This document shows, piece after piece, positions 32,668 to 42,108 of a stretch of DNA of 64,000 nucleotides (position 1 is its first letter; each line of letters starts with the position of its first letter). The position numbers and the translations under genes are program-made. The notes below the pieces were generated by a model, which was given only the letters and a program-made list of their open reading frames with translations, was not told the DNA's origin and searched no databases. Source of the DNA: Leucogyrophana mollusca (lineage: Eukaryota > Basidiomycota > Agaricomycetes > Boletales); NCBI GenBank assembly GCA_021014945.1, contig MU266405.1, positions 1-64,000 of the forward strand. The letters run 5' to 3'.

Positions 32668-34810
32668 CTAAGACGTCCAAAATGCACCCAGAGTTGCCTG
32701 CTTGGCACGCTTCGACTCTATCCGACGCAGGTGACCACGGAAACGGCGCAGTTGCTTGGATAGCTCCAGACCGACCTCCGAGTTTGCACCATCATAGTGA
32801 ATGCACACACTCTCGAGCTGCTGGCAAAGGTCAGTGATCTCAGCAACACTGAGCTCGGGTACCTCCTCCTCGCCATCATCAGAGTCCGAGTCGATCTCAA
32901 TCACCTCTCCACGGCTGATAGCAAGTTGACGACGTGCTTCCGCAGTAATTTCTGTGTCACCGCCCTCGAACCTGTATGGTGAATCACCGACCTCCCGCTC
33001 CTCAGGTGGGTCAACCATTTGTTTGATGGTTGGGAGATCTCCGAAAATACGGTTTCGTTTTTTGAGATCATGGACTGATTCCATGAGTTGTCCCTCCAGA
33101 GCGGTGACTTGTGGTGCGGGAGCTTTCGGTCGAGCCGGAATGCGTATGGTTAACTTTGTCTGCTGAGAGGACCGTGCCTCCAATTTCTCGACGGCCTCTA
33201 AGGCGGCGGTGGCATCACCTTCTGCGTTTAAAACGGCGTCGAGTGCCGGTTTCCAGTCATCATTGTTAAATGCGACACCAAGTAATTCTGCCAGGTGCAC
33301 TTCAGCTTGAGGATAGGTCATGCGAGTTGTTGCATAATCACGGATAATTTTCCAAGCCGCAGGATTCGCGTGAGTTGAGTCCATTGTAGAATTAGGTGTC
33401 GATAATTCAGATCTGTGACACGAAATCAGTAAGAAAATTGATACAACTTGAGTGGGACCTACGGTTGAATACCCGCATGATCCCAGCAATGCTTGATTGT
33501 CGAAGGTTCAACGCTATCCCAGGCATCTTTTGCCATCAACATCGCCTCCAAAAGATTGATCTTGTAGATATCCCGCTCTCCTGCCTCATCAAGATCAATG
33601 GCCCGTCTACAGAAACTGCGTCGATAATGTGCTTTCACACATCGGATAATGCCCGCATCGAGAGGCTGCACGAACGACGTTAAATTGGGCTCAAAGAACT
33701 CCAGGTCGATGTTGCGTGGCTCATACGAGGTGTTATGACCAGAGAAGTTGTCCACGAGAAGGCAGATGTGTCTGTTTTGCCTACGCATCATGATGTCGAG
33801 CATTTTGATGTATCTGTGCAGTGGTGAGCACTGAACTTACTCATCCGATTTAAGCACAACTCACTCTTCGAAAAATTCTGATGTCATCCATGCCTTCTTG
33901 TTATTGCGATAATAAAACCCTCGTGCTTGTGGAGTCACTTTCCTGAAGCAACGCGGGTTCTTGGATTTCCCAATGTAGAAAACAGGGAGCTTCTCGGTGC
34001 CGTCTGCATTGCATGCAAAGGCAAGTGTGATTCGGAATTTATCTTTCTTCTTTCCACTCATCTGGCGTGTTGCAAGACCACGGTCGGGAGGAGCACTACA
34101 AAATGAGGTCAGTCATCACCTGCGAATGGAGATGCAATCACTCACAATGCAAACAAACTCGTCTCATCAAAATTGAATCGATCTTTGGGACGGTACTTTG
34201 CCAGGACTTTCTGAACCCGTAGCCGCTCAATTTTGACAGCTTCGAGGTCCACAGAACCTGCCTCGCCGTGCCTCCGATATTCTTTGATCTTGTAAGCTTT
34301 GCAAAACGAAGCCACCCACCCCTCACTCCTAACCCTCTGCTCTTCGGGGACCTGGAGCTCATCCTCAAATCTCGTGCGTTTCTCACGAAGCATCGGCCCA
34401 TTAACAGTCTCACCCTTCTCCTCCATATGACGGACCCATAGGATCAGCGACTTTTCGACATCTGCCCTGGTGACGATGCGTGGTCTTTTTGCTGACAAAG
34501 CATTTGGGTTGTCATGCGCATGGGCTTCCACTTCGGCTCGCTGCTTGAGCTTTCGTGACAGCGTCGACTGCATGAATAGTAAAGCCCCCTCTGCCCGAGT
34601 TCTGAAGTGTTCCGCAATGTCGCCTTGTGAGACATCAGGGTGGCTGTCTATGTAAGCAAAGACAGTCAACCAGTCGTGAAATGTAAGATTTTCATGCCGC
34701 TTTGTCTGTTTTGGTTTCATTGATGTTGCTGGCATGTTCTTGGACTTATTCTTCGGCTTGCGGTTGTATGGTGCTGGCTTCGGTCGGGGTTTTCGAGCAA
34801 TGGCAGGCAT
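32668..34810 (-). CDS. Pogo-family transposase (Tc1/mariner, DD30D)
   Basis: Cut-and-paste transposase inserting at TA. Exons 34810-34146, 34095-33865, 33813-33463 and 33412-32668 give 663 aa without a break. Residues 40-180 hold two helix-turn-helix DNA-binding modules of CENP-B type (LTFHDWLTVFAYIDSHPDVS...; RSEGWVASFCKAYKIKEYRR). The DDE_1 core has Asp215 in FNFDETSLF, Asp320 in LLVDNFSGHN and Asp351 in QPLDAGIIRC, that is 30 residues between the second and third Asp, as in pogo and Fot1 relatives. The C-terminal 240 residues are helical and acidic (EIDSDSDDGEEE). The frame also opens with a GTG six bases before the chosen ATG. All catalytic residues are present, so the copy may be active. 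Confidence 0.92.
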
Positions 34811-35070
34811 TGTCACAGTGGAAGGGTGTAGAGCACTCAGCAGGAATTTTATGAACAGTTTTCTTATTGTTTCAACATCCCTGAAACTCTTCGAGGTACA
34901 GCAGTTCTAGATTTGTGAGTCGAGGTCTCAACCGTCTCCCTGAGTTGCACATCTGATAATGCATACTCGGCTCGATCTCCCTATGCATTATGCATTATGC
35001 AATATGCACGCCGCCCGACATGGTTCCTGCCCAAAACCCATGCAATACGAGATTTATGCATTATGAACTC

Positions 35071-35093
35071 ATGCATTATGAAATAATCAACTG
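35071..35093 (-). repeat. Pogo terminal inverted repeat, right
   Basis: Reverse complement starts CAGTTGATTATTTCATAATG and is followed outward by TA. Confidence 0.85.
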
Positions 35094-35284
35094 TACTTCC
35101 ATACCCACCACACTTACTGTCACTTACTGTCCCTCTTGTCTCACTCCAACATATCCACTAATTTACTATGTATTACTTTTGGGGCACTAGTTTTATTTTG
35201 TGAGGTATGGATAGTGTGTGTGTTGTGCGAAGATTTGGCTACTGATTGCTCTATATAGGTCATCTGTTACTATATACAATACGA

Positions 35285-35380
35285 GACATCTTAGCTGACT
35301 TGGTAAGTCGGCCTACAAGTTCGTTTGCCTGCGCCGAAGGTCCCACGTTCGATCCCTGCTGTGGACTAATTTTTTTTCTC
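35285..35380 (+). ncRNA. tRNA-like Pol III transcription module
   Basis: An A-box-like TAGCTGACTTGGTAAGTCGG at about 35292-35311, a B-box-like CACGTTCGATCCC at about 35343-35355 and a run of eight T at about 35370-35377 have the spacing of a tRNA gene or SINE head. A D-arm can pair, but I cannot fold a full cloverleaf with acceptor stem and anticodon. A tRNA pseudogene, SINE head or element-borne RNA are all possible. It lies inside the large element, between the pogo insert and the right TIR. Confidence 0.45.
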
Positions 35381-35414
35381 TGTCATAATGTCAAATTCAC
35401 TTTCTGATATCTCT

Positions 35415-35605
35415 GATATACTATTCACATCCACCATCACCCCTCACTACGCCTTGGGACCACTATTGTGAAATTAAGATACTTTTTATCGAATGAAATG
35501 ATGTTTGCGTGCAAATTTCAGTACAAATGTGCGCGCGAAATCGAATATGCGCGCTAAGTTAAATGCGCGCGCTAAAATTAATTAAAGTGCAGTTTGACCG
35601 TCATA
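35415..35605 (-). repeat. Right terminal inverted repeat of the large element
   Basis: Reverse complement of the left end, with an extra GCGCGC-rich block (35535-35565). Confidence 0.88.
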
Positions 35606-36198
35606 GGATCGTCCGCGAGGGCGGCGCGGAGGCTGTGAAGCTCGAGGGCGGCGCGGAGGTCGCGGGGGTTGTGAGCGCGCTCACGGCCGTCGGTATTCCC
35701 GTCATGGCGCACGTCGGGCTGACCCCGCAGCGGCACACCGCCTTGTCGGGCTACCGCGTGCAGGGCCGCACCGCCGCGACCGCCCGCCCGATCCTGCACG
35801 CCGCCCTCGCGCTCCAGGACGCGGGCGCCTTCGCCGTCGTCCTCGAGGCGGTCCCCACGCCCCTCGCGGCGTACATCACGCACCGCCTCAGCGTGCCCAC
35901 CATCGGCATCGGCGCGGGGCGCGGCACGCGCGGCCAGATTCTCGTCTGGGACGACGTGATGGGGACGTGGGACGGGCACAAGGCGAAGTTCGTGCGGCGC
36001 TTTGCGGACGTCGGCGCGGAGGTCGCGGGGGGCGTGGGGGCGTTCGTTGGGGCGGTTACGGATGGGAGCTTTCCGGATGCGAAGGAGAGCTATACTATGG
36101 GCGAGGGCGAGTTGGAGAAGCTGCTGGAGATGGAGGGCGATCAGGGATGGGTGATGCCTGCTGAGAAAAAGATACCGTCGGGCGAGGGCAGTGAGTAA
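35606..36198 (+). pseudogene. panB: Split panB copy, 3' fragment
   Basis: Resumes at the codons for IVREGGAEAVKLEGG (residue 123 of the intact protein) and runs open to a TAA at 36198. Residues equivalent to 37-122 are absent from both fragments, so transposon excision would not restore the gene. The remaining 197 codons are still in frame and close to the intact copy, so the event is recent. Confidence 0.9.
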
Positions 36199-36510
36199 AG
36201 CTGCCAGGCGAGGGCATTGTTATCAGGAGAGGAGCAGCTTCCTCAATGGGACTTGGACATTGGGCAGCTTAGACTGACTTTGTGAGATTTTTAATGGGAA
36301 TGTTTTTGTGGAAGAAAATCTGGAATATATTTCTGTGCATATAGACTTCAAATCTACAGGAGAAAATTCGAGGGTTACCTCGCAGATGCTGAGTGGTGAG
36401 CGAATGATGTTGAGCTAGTGCCTAAGTTCGGAATACGCAGCATTAAGTCCAAATCACAGTGGGTTTCGAGAGTCAGGGGCCTTCACGAAAACTGGAGAGC
36501 CCCACACCCT
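36199..36510. other. Intergenic region after the split panB
   Basis: No gene or repeat recognised. Confidence 0.5.
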
Positions 36511-36599
36511 ATGTGAGAGGGAATGGGCAATGAGCACGTGATATACGCGTGATTATCTCACTCTTCCCACGCCTCTTCTCTTCTCTTTTACCACAAACA
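36511..36599 (+). promoter_or_regulatory. Promoter region shared with the intact panB flank
   Basis: GAGAGGGAATGGGCAATGAG, CACGTGATATACGCGTGATT and TTCCCACGCCTCTTCTCTTC, near-identical to 22995-23070. The CACGTG E-box and pyrimidine tract lie within 70 bp of the ATG. Confidence 0.65.
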
Positions 36600-38880
36600 A
36601 TGCCACCCACCGACCACAGCGACCCCGGCATCGACGAGAACGACCCCGACGTCGACGAGAACACCCCCGATGGCGACGAGAACGCGCTCCCGGTCGCCTT
36701 CACAACGCACACGGGCAAATCACAGCCCCTCCGCGACATCACGGACGAGTTCTTCCACCCGCCCTCCCCAACGCCCGCCTCGAGACTCAAGCCCCGGCCG
36801 ACACCGCACCGGTCCACGCCCAGCCAACCACACCGGCCCAAGAAGCCGAAGAGCCGCGCCTACCCACACGACCCCCCCAACTGGCACGTCCCCGCGCCGT
36901 CGTCCCTCCCGCCGTCGTCCCCCCTCCCGCCGTCCACCTCCCAGGACTACGTCCCCGCCCCCGACTCGGACCCGTTTGGCTTCCTGGCCGCCGAGCGCGT
37001 GATCCGCCAGCGCAGACAGCGCGAGAGGCAGGTCCCCACGAACGAAGAGGACATGGACGATCTGTACCTCGATCCCCCGCCCCCGCAGCCCGCCCCATCG
37101 CGGCCTGTCCTCGCACCCATCCTCGCATCCGCACCCGTCCTCACGCATGACCCCGCCCCCGTCCTCAACCCCACCCGCACACGTGACCCCCTCCGCACCC
37201 CCCGCAAACGCAAGCGCCTCCCCCCGAATCCAGACCTCGATCCCGACGTGAGCGACGACGAGGTGTACACCCACCTCGACGCTGAGGACCCCCCGAGCAG
37301 TCCGTCCCCGATTAAGCCGTCTGTTGCGCGCCGTGGTGCACGCGCACCGCGTACCCCAGATCGTCGTGCACCGCGTACCCCTGATCACCGTGCACCACGT
37401 ACTCCCGATCGCCGTGCCCCACATACCCCCGATCACCGTAGACACGCACCAGCCAGCCGCGTCCTCACCCCTTCTAATCGAGGACCCACCCACGCCCGTC
37501 CCCCCACCCCATCCACTCACGACCACGACCACGCTTACGCACTCCTCACGCCCTCCACCCAAGGCTACCTACACACGCCCTCCACGCCATCCCCCAGAGG
37601 CAAAGGCAAGGCAAAAGCCACCCAGCCAGTAAGGCCGAGGAAGAGGGCTAGGGTCGATCTGGGTGTCGGTGGGAGTGGTGGTGGTGGTGTTGGTGGGAGT
37701 GGTGATGCTGGTGGTGGTGGTGGTGGTGACGATGATGGAGGAGGCGACGGAGACGATGGAGGCGGCAGGAGCAGCATACGCAGTCCGGAACAGATACAGC
37801 AGCAGGACACGCGGACAGTCGGGGCGGCACCCCCGCGGCAGACTCGGCGAAAGGTCGAGGTGGTGCTCCCGCGCCTGCGCGCGCTGACGAGGCGGGGGGT
37901 GCTTGCGGGAACTGCGACGTCCGCTGGTGCTCACGCTGCGACGTCTGCCGGTGCGTCCGCTGGTGCTCACGCTACGGGTCCTGCTGGCCCCTCTACGAGG
38001 CGGGGCGCTGGTAAGGGGCGGCGGGGCGGTAGCGACGAGGGCGGTAGTGAACAAGAGCAGGACGAACGCGAAGGGGAGCAGGATGAAGAGGATGGCGAAG
38101 TGGAGCATGACGACGAGGAAGACGAAGAGGGCGAGGAAGGTGAAGAGGAAGAAGAAGAGAGCCCGAGGATGATGACCCGAGCCGCTGCGAGGAAGTCTGC
38201 GTCCCAGCCCCAGCTCGCCCCCAAGCCCACGTCCAAACCCAAGCTCGCGTCCAAGTCCAAGCCCCAGCCCGCGTCCGCGCCCAAGCCCAAGCCCAAGCCC
38301 GCGTCCAAAACCCAACACGCGCCGACGCCCGATCCCGATCCCACGTCATCCCCAACAAAGTCCACGCCTGCGTCTAAAACCGCGTCCAAAGCCCCAGCAA
38401 AGTCCGCGTCCAAAACAAGAACCAAGCCCAGGCCCACGCCTGCGTCCAAAGCCGCCAAGGAGAACGCGCACGCGAGGGCGAAGGCGAGGGCTAGGGACGC
38501 GGCTAAGGCCAAAGCTGCGTCCAAGTCCAAGTCGAAAGTCGCGTCCAAGTCGAAAGGTGTGGATGAGGCAGGGAAAGGGAAAGCGGCAGGAAAGGGAAAA
38601 GAAGCAGCGAAGGGCAAGGCGAGAGCGCGAGCTGCCCCCCTGGACGAGGTGGACGACGGTCCGCGTGAGGTGCGTAATTCTTATCCCCCCCTCCCACCTT
38701 TCTCTTGTACCTCAACCAAATCCCAAATCCAAATCCCGAATCCAAATCCCAAATCCAATTCCAAATGCAACACTAACCAACCCCCCGCAGAAATACGAAT
38801 CCGAGCGCCAAGCGCGCCTCGCGTACTTCCGCAAGCTGGACGGGTACGAGATGCAGGTGGAGAATGTGTATGTTGTTTGA
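36600..38880 (+). CDS. Disordered basic/acidic protein, possible fungal sororin
   Basis: Exons 36600-38669 and 38791-38880 give 719 aa. The N-terminus has GKSQPLRDITDEFF and an FGF motif (126-128, in DSDPFGFLAAERV). Then come a Pro-rich region, an RTPDRRAP-type repeat (37345-37440), a Gly/Asp stretch, a Glu-rich block (about 500-520) and a long Lys/Ala/Pro/Ser region with a KEN box (620-622). The last exon encodes RQARLAYFRKLDGYEMQ and VENVYVV. In vertebrate sororin an FGF motif binds PDS5, a KEN box allows APC/C-Cdh1 turnover, and a short conserved C-terminal motif contacts cohesin. The same three elements in the same order suggest a sororin-like role, but each motif is short, so this is a hypothesis. 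The gene itself is clear. ATG at 36549 in the same frame is an alternative start. Confidence 0.6.
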
Positions 38881-38907
38881 GCGTTGTGGGGTGGGGACGG
38901 GGCATGG

Positions 38908-38917
38908 NNNNNNNNNN
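38908..38917. other. Assembly gap (10 N) with overlapping contig ends
   Basis: Sequence after the gap (GGTGGAGAATGTGTATGTTG...GCGTTGTGGGG) repeats the end of the preceding gene (38855-38895), so the two contigs probably overlap and the gap is artificial. Confidence 0.9.
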
Positions 38918-40624
38918 GGTGGAGAATGTGTATGTTGTTTGAGCGTTGTGGGGGGAGGGAGGGGCATGGGGGAGGGAGGGGCATGGGGGAAGGGGGATGA
39001 TGGAGAAGGGACGGGGAGGGGTCGCGCGTGTCCCACCCGGCGGGGAGTGTTGGGAGGGATGTTGGGTGCGTTGGGGAAGGAGGGGAGGGCGCGTCCTCGA
39101 GCAAGGGGCCTAGGTACGCACAGGCACTCGATCCGTCTTGCCACCACGCACCATCCTTGTCGCACTCGAGGTCCTGTTGGCAGCACGCGCCCGGCCCCGT
39201 TGTCGTTGTCCGCGCCCTACCTTGATATACGGCAACACATACCGCGTCGCCGGTTTTGATTATCCTCGCTCGTTGGCGTTAATCTTAACGTTATTCATTT
39301 CCATTTCCTGTGCTCGTTGGTGTTTTTCGTCGAGTTTTGATTATCCTCACTCACTCGTTTTTGAATCCGAGCTCCCTTGGTTTTGGTTACAGCTAGCCTT
39401 GCCTTGCCTTGCATGATTACGGGTACGAGGTATAGGTAGTGGTTGAAATTCCAGAGTCCGGATTGCCGTCCGCTAAATGCATGTATTTCTATTCTCTACG
39501 CCGGCAGGCCTCGTGTACTTTTACTTGTACTGCATACCTACATCCTACCTACGTACCATATATTCTCGCCGAACGAATTTTAGATGCTCCTTGCTGCGGT
39601 TCTGGCCGGGGGGGGCGTTGGGGCGGAGTGGTGAGTGGGGTTGCAGACTGGAAATTACACTCAGCCCCCCTGAGCCTCGAGTCCTCTTCGACGCGGAGTC
39701 GAAGGTGGACACTGCCACTTAGCCTTGAGCTCGACCGTTCCAGTGAACACCGCGCGTTAGTTAATTCGTTTTGGCTCCCTTTCCGATTCGATGATGTCTA
39801 GGGGCGCCGTGGGACCGTCGACTTGGGCACTACGGGGTAGCCGTCGACTTGGGCGCCATGCATGCGCACGAGAGGTCCATGCATGCGTACGAGGGATCCA
39901 TGTACGCGTACGAGGGATCCAAGATGCCCTCGCCCCCTCCAACACTCCGCCCACCACAGTCAAAACGCGGAATCCCGGGAAACGAGCGCAGCGCACCAGC
40001 TCTAGGACAAGTCCAAGGAGCGAGGCACCTACCGCTGATATTTCGGAGGCTGGTGTGGGGATCGGCATCCCCCCTCCAGGACCCCAACGAGGACTTCAAG
40101 ACGCCTCAACAACGCCGTCAAGTAAAACAGACCACTTGTCAGTACTGTATCAAACACTCTACCTGCAACCAATCCATCACATCGACCTGCAGCTAATCCA
40201 ACACATCGACACACCTTGAACGACACACAACTTGACGACGCCGGCAAGCATAATTAAACCAGCGGCGCCAGAACCATGATTAGCAGATGGCCTACGGGTC
40301 GGCGCGAGACCGATGATTTGGGGGGGCCCGCCAAAATCGCTTGAGTACTGGCAACTGGCACTCGCCTTGCTGGGGCGATGGTAATATGACAAGCTCCACA
40401 TCGATTGACGGTCGTGGTGCGTGGATGTGACAGCAGATCAGGATATGTATGACATGCCAGCGACATGCCCCACCTTGATATTTGTGATATATGCACCATT
40501 CAAGCCGAACAACACTCATCGCACATCGCACATCTCCCATCATCGGTCAGTTTTACTCGTTCCCGCCCCCTGCAGCCCCAGCTCACTCACCGTACTCCCA
40601 GTGGCACCACATCCCACATCCTCA
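38918..40624. other. Intergenic region, 1.7 kb
   Basis: Begins with the duplicated contig end and G-rich GGGGCATGGGGGAGGGAG repeats. TTTTGATTATCCTCRCTC occurs twice (39256, 39336). A minisatellite lies at 39856-39918. No gene supported. Confidence 0.5.
39856..39918 (+). repeat. 21-bp minisatellite, three units
   Basis: CCATGCATGCGYACGAGRGRT-type units at 39856, 39877 and 39898. The unit length is seven codons. Confidence 0.75.
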
Positions 40625-41120
40625 ATGCTGCTCTCCACGCTCGTCCTCGCAGCCCTCCTCGCCGGCCCCACCACAGCCAGCTACTGCCGCACCAAAAAAC
40701 CGAAACCAAAACAGACCTACGAGCTCACGTTATTCCCACACATCGACTGCAACCACCACACGCACGGCGCCAGCGACCACTTCCACGGCACGCTGAAGCC
40801 AGACCCGCAAGAGGGCGTGGACAAACACCATTTGTCCCCGTGCCTCGAGATGAAGAACGTCTCGGAGGCGAAGTCGATTGTGTTTAGCGCGGTGAGCCGG
40901 GAGGTGCAGTTGGTGTTCTACTCGGGGCGCGGGTGTATGGGGGGTACGGGTGAGTGGGTTGGGCTTCTGTGTGGTGTGGGCTGATGGTGATGATGTGTAA
41001 TTTGTGGTAGTGGCGACTTCGGGGTCGTATGCTACGCCTGATGGCGTGACGGAGTCGCTCGAACCATATTCCAAAGCAGTACCGAAGTCGTGGCAAGTCG
41101 GGATATACGGAAAGTATTAG
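40625..41120 (+). CDS. Small secreted protein, 144 aa
   Basis: Not recognised. Exons 40625-40949 and 41011-41120 (61-nt intron, GTGAGT...GGTAG). Residues 1-18 form a signal peptide (MLLSTLVLAALLAGPTTA). The mature part begins SYCRTKKPKPKQTYELTLFP, includes a His-rich HHTHGASDHFHG stretch, a strand-rich middle (SIVFSAVSREVQLVFYSGRGC) and the C-terminal YSKAVPKSWQVGIYGKY. Four cysteines lie in the mature region. It looks like a beta-rich extracellular protein, but no family can be named. Confidence 0.7.
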
Positions 41121-42108
41121 ATACGCGAGCCCTAACTTTGAACGAGTAAACGTGCGGTAGGCGATGCAGCGACGGAGTAATCGTGTTGTGGTATAGGACG
41201 CACTGTGTCTGTGCACAGGGCACCTTTGTTTGTCTTCTTGCTTGCGATTGTGAGCTTCGCGGTCATACGAGAAGCCGAGGCGAGCAGTCGCATGCTGATC
41301 TATGCGCGGCTATTGTCTGGTATCGCATTTCGGGACATACAAGCTGGAACGCGAATCGTGTTTCCTGCGGTACTGCATGCTTTTGCAAAAGCGGACTAGT
41401 ACGGGTAGTCGGGGCTTGGTGAGGTTCGGGCGTTGATAGAGTTGCTGCGTGCCAGTCAGGTGTAAGAGGACGAGCGCATGAGACACACAAACGCTTGGAG
41501 TCTACGTCGGTGTGGACTTGGATTGACACTGTGTACATCTGACGCGCTTCATGAATTACCGAATATGCCTTCCGCGCCATACGCAGTCACCAGAAAGATC
41601 GAACCAAACAGTTGATGAGTGTGGTATTGAACGAGTAACCCACCCGGCGCGGCGAGGCCAGTCTCAGGGCAAGATGCTGCGGCGAACATCCAGACCGAGC
41701 CAGCGCCATCCATCAATACATTCCCTGTTTTCTCAACTCGAGTGTTTGAAGTCGAATAACAGCTCCACGACTGGCTCGACATGGCTTGGGTCCAATGATC
41801 ACCTTTCACCGGCAGAACGCAAAACTTCGTACATCCGCCTGGGCCATCGGTCTAGGGCGTATGCCTTGAGATTCGGAACGGATGGGGGGAACTTGACATC
41901 TCCCATAACGCAAGAGACCGCTCGAGTACGGGTAGTCGTTACTGGCGAAGTTAGGCCTTGCATTTATGTACATGCTCGACCCCCCTCCAGCGACCCCCTT
42001 GTTAATAGCCGTGAGATAACATTGCCATTTCTAACTCTCACCCCTCCAGGATTTTTGGGTCTGCAGACTGAGGTGAATGCTGCCCTCTGGCACCTGAGAA
42101 CGGCCAGC
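41121..42108. other. Intergenic region before KRI1
   Basis: An open frame at 41205-41399 reads like a signal peptide but starts with GTG and has no ATG. Nothing else noted. Confidence 0.5.

Larger units (their letters stand above)
32537..35093 (-). mobile_element. Nested pogo-type transposon, apparently intact
   Basis: 2,557 bp, ends CAGTTGATTAT(C/T)TCATAATGCAT in inverted orientation, flanked by TA on both sides (32535-32536, 35094-35095). It lies within the larger element, between that element's transposase stop and its right TIR. Many ATAATGCAT/ATTATGCA motifs recur near both ends. Contains one complete transposase gene. Confidence 0.9.
26051..35605 (+). mobile_element. 9.55-kb TIR DNA transposon with giant P/hAT-like transposase
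   Basis: Bounded by inverted repeats starting TATGACGGTCAAACTGCAC, with about 145 bp at the left end and 190 bp at the right. Contains a 1,697-aa transposase gene, a nested pogo element (32537-35093) and a Pol III module. Removing the pogo insert leaves about 7.0 kb. The flanks show no matching short target duplication, because about 86 codons of panB are missing at the insertion point. I cannot place it in a named fungal superfamily. Confidence 0.88.

Noticed and set aside
25911..36198. Functional second panB, with the transposon spliced out as an intron
   Set aside because: Residues 37-122, including the metal-binding VGDS and ADMPFG motifs, are missing from both fragments.
37565..38617. 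Long antisense frames opposite the 36600 gene
   Set aside because: Mirror translations of its Ala/Lys/Glu-rich repeats; no independent start, splice or family evidence.
41205..41399. 64-codon frame resembling a secreted peptide
   Set aside because: Starts with GTG, has no ATG, and no splice site supplies one.
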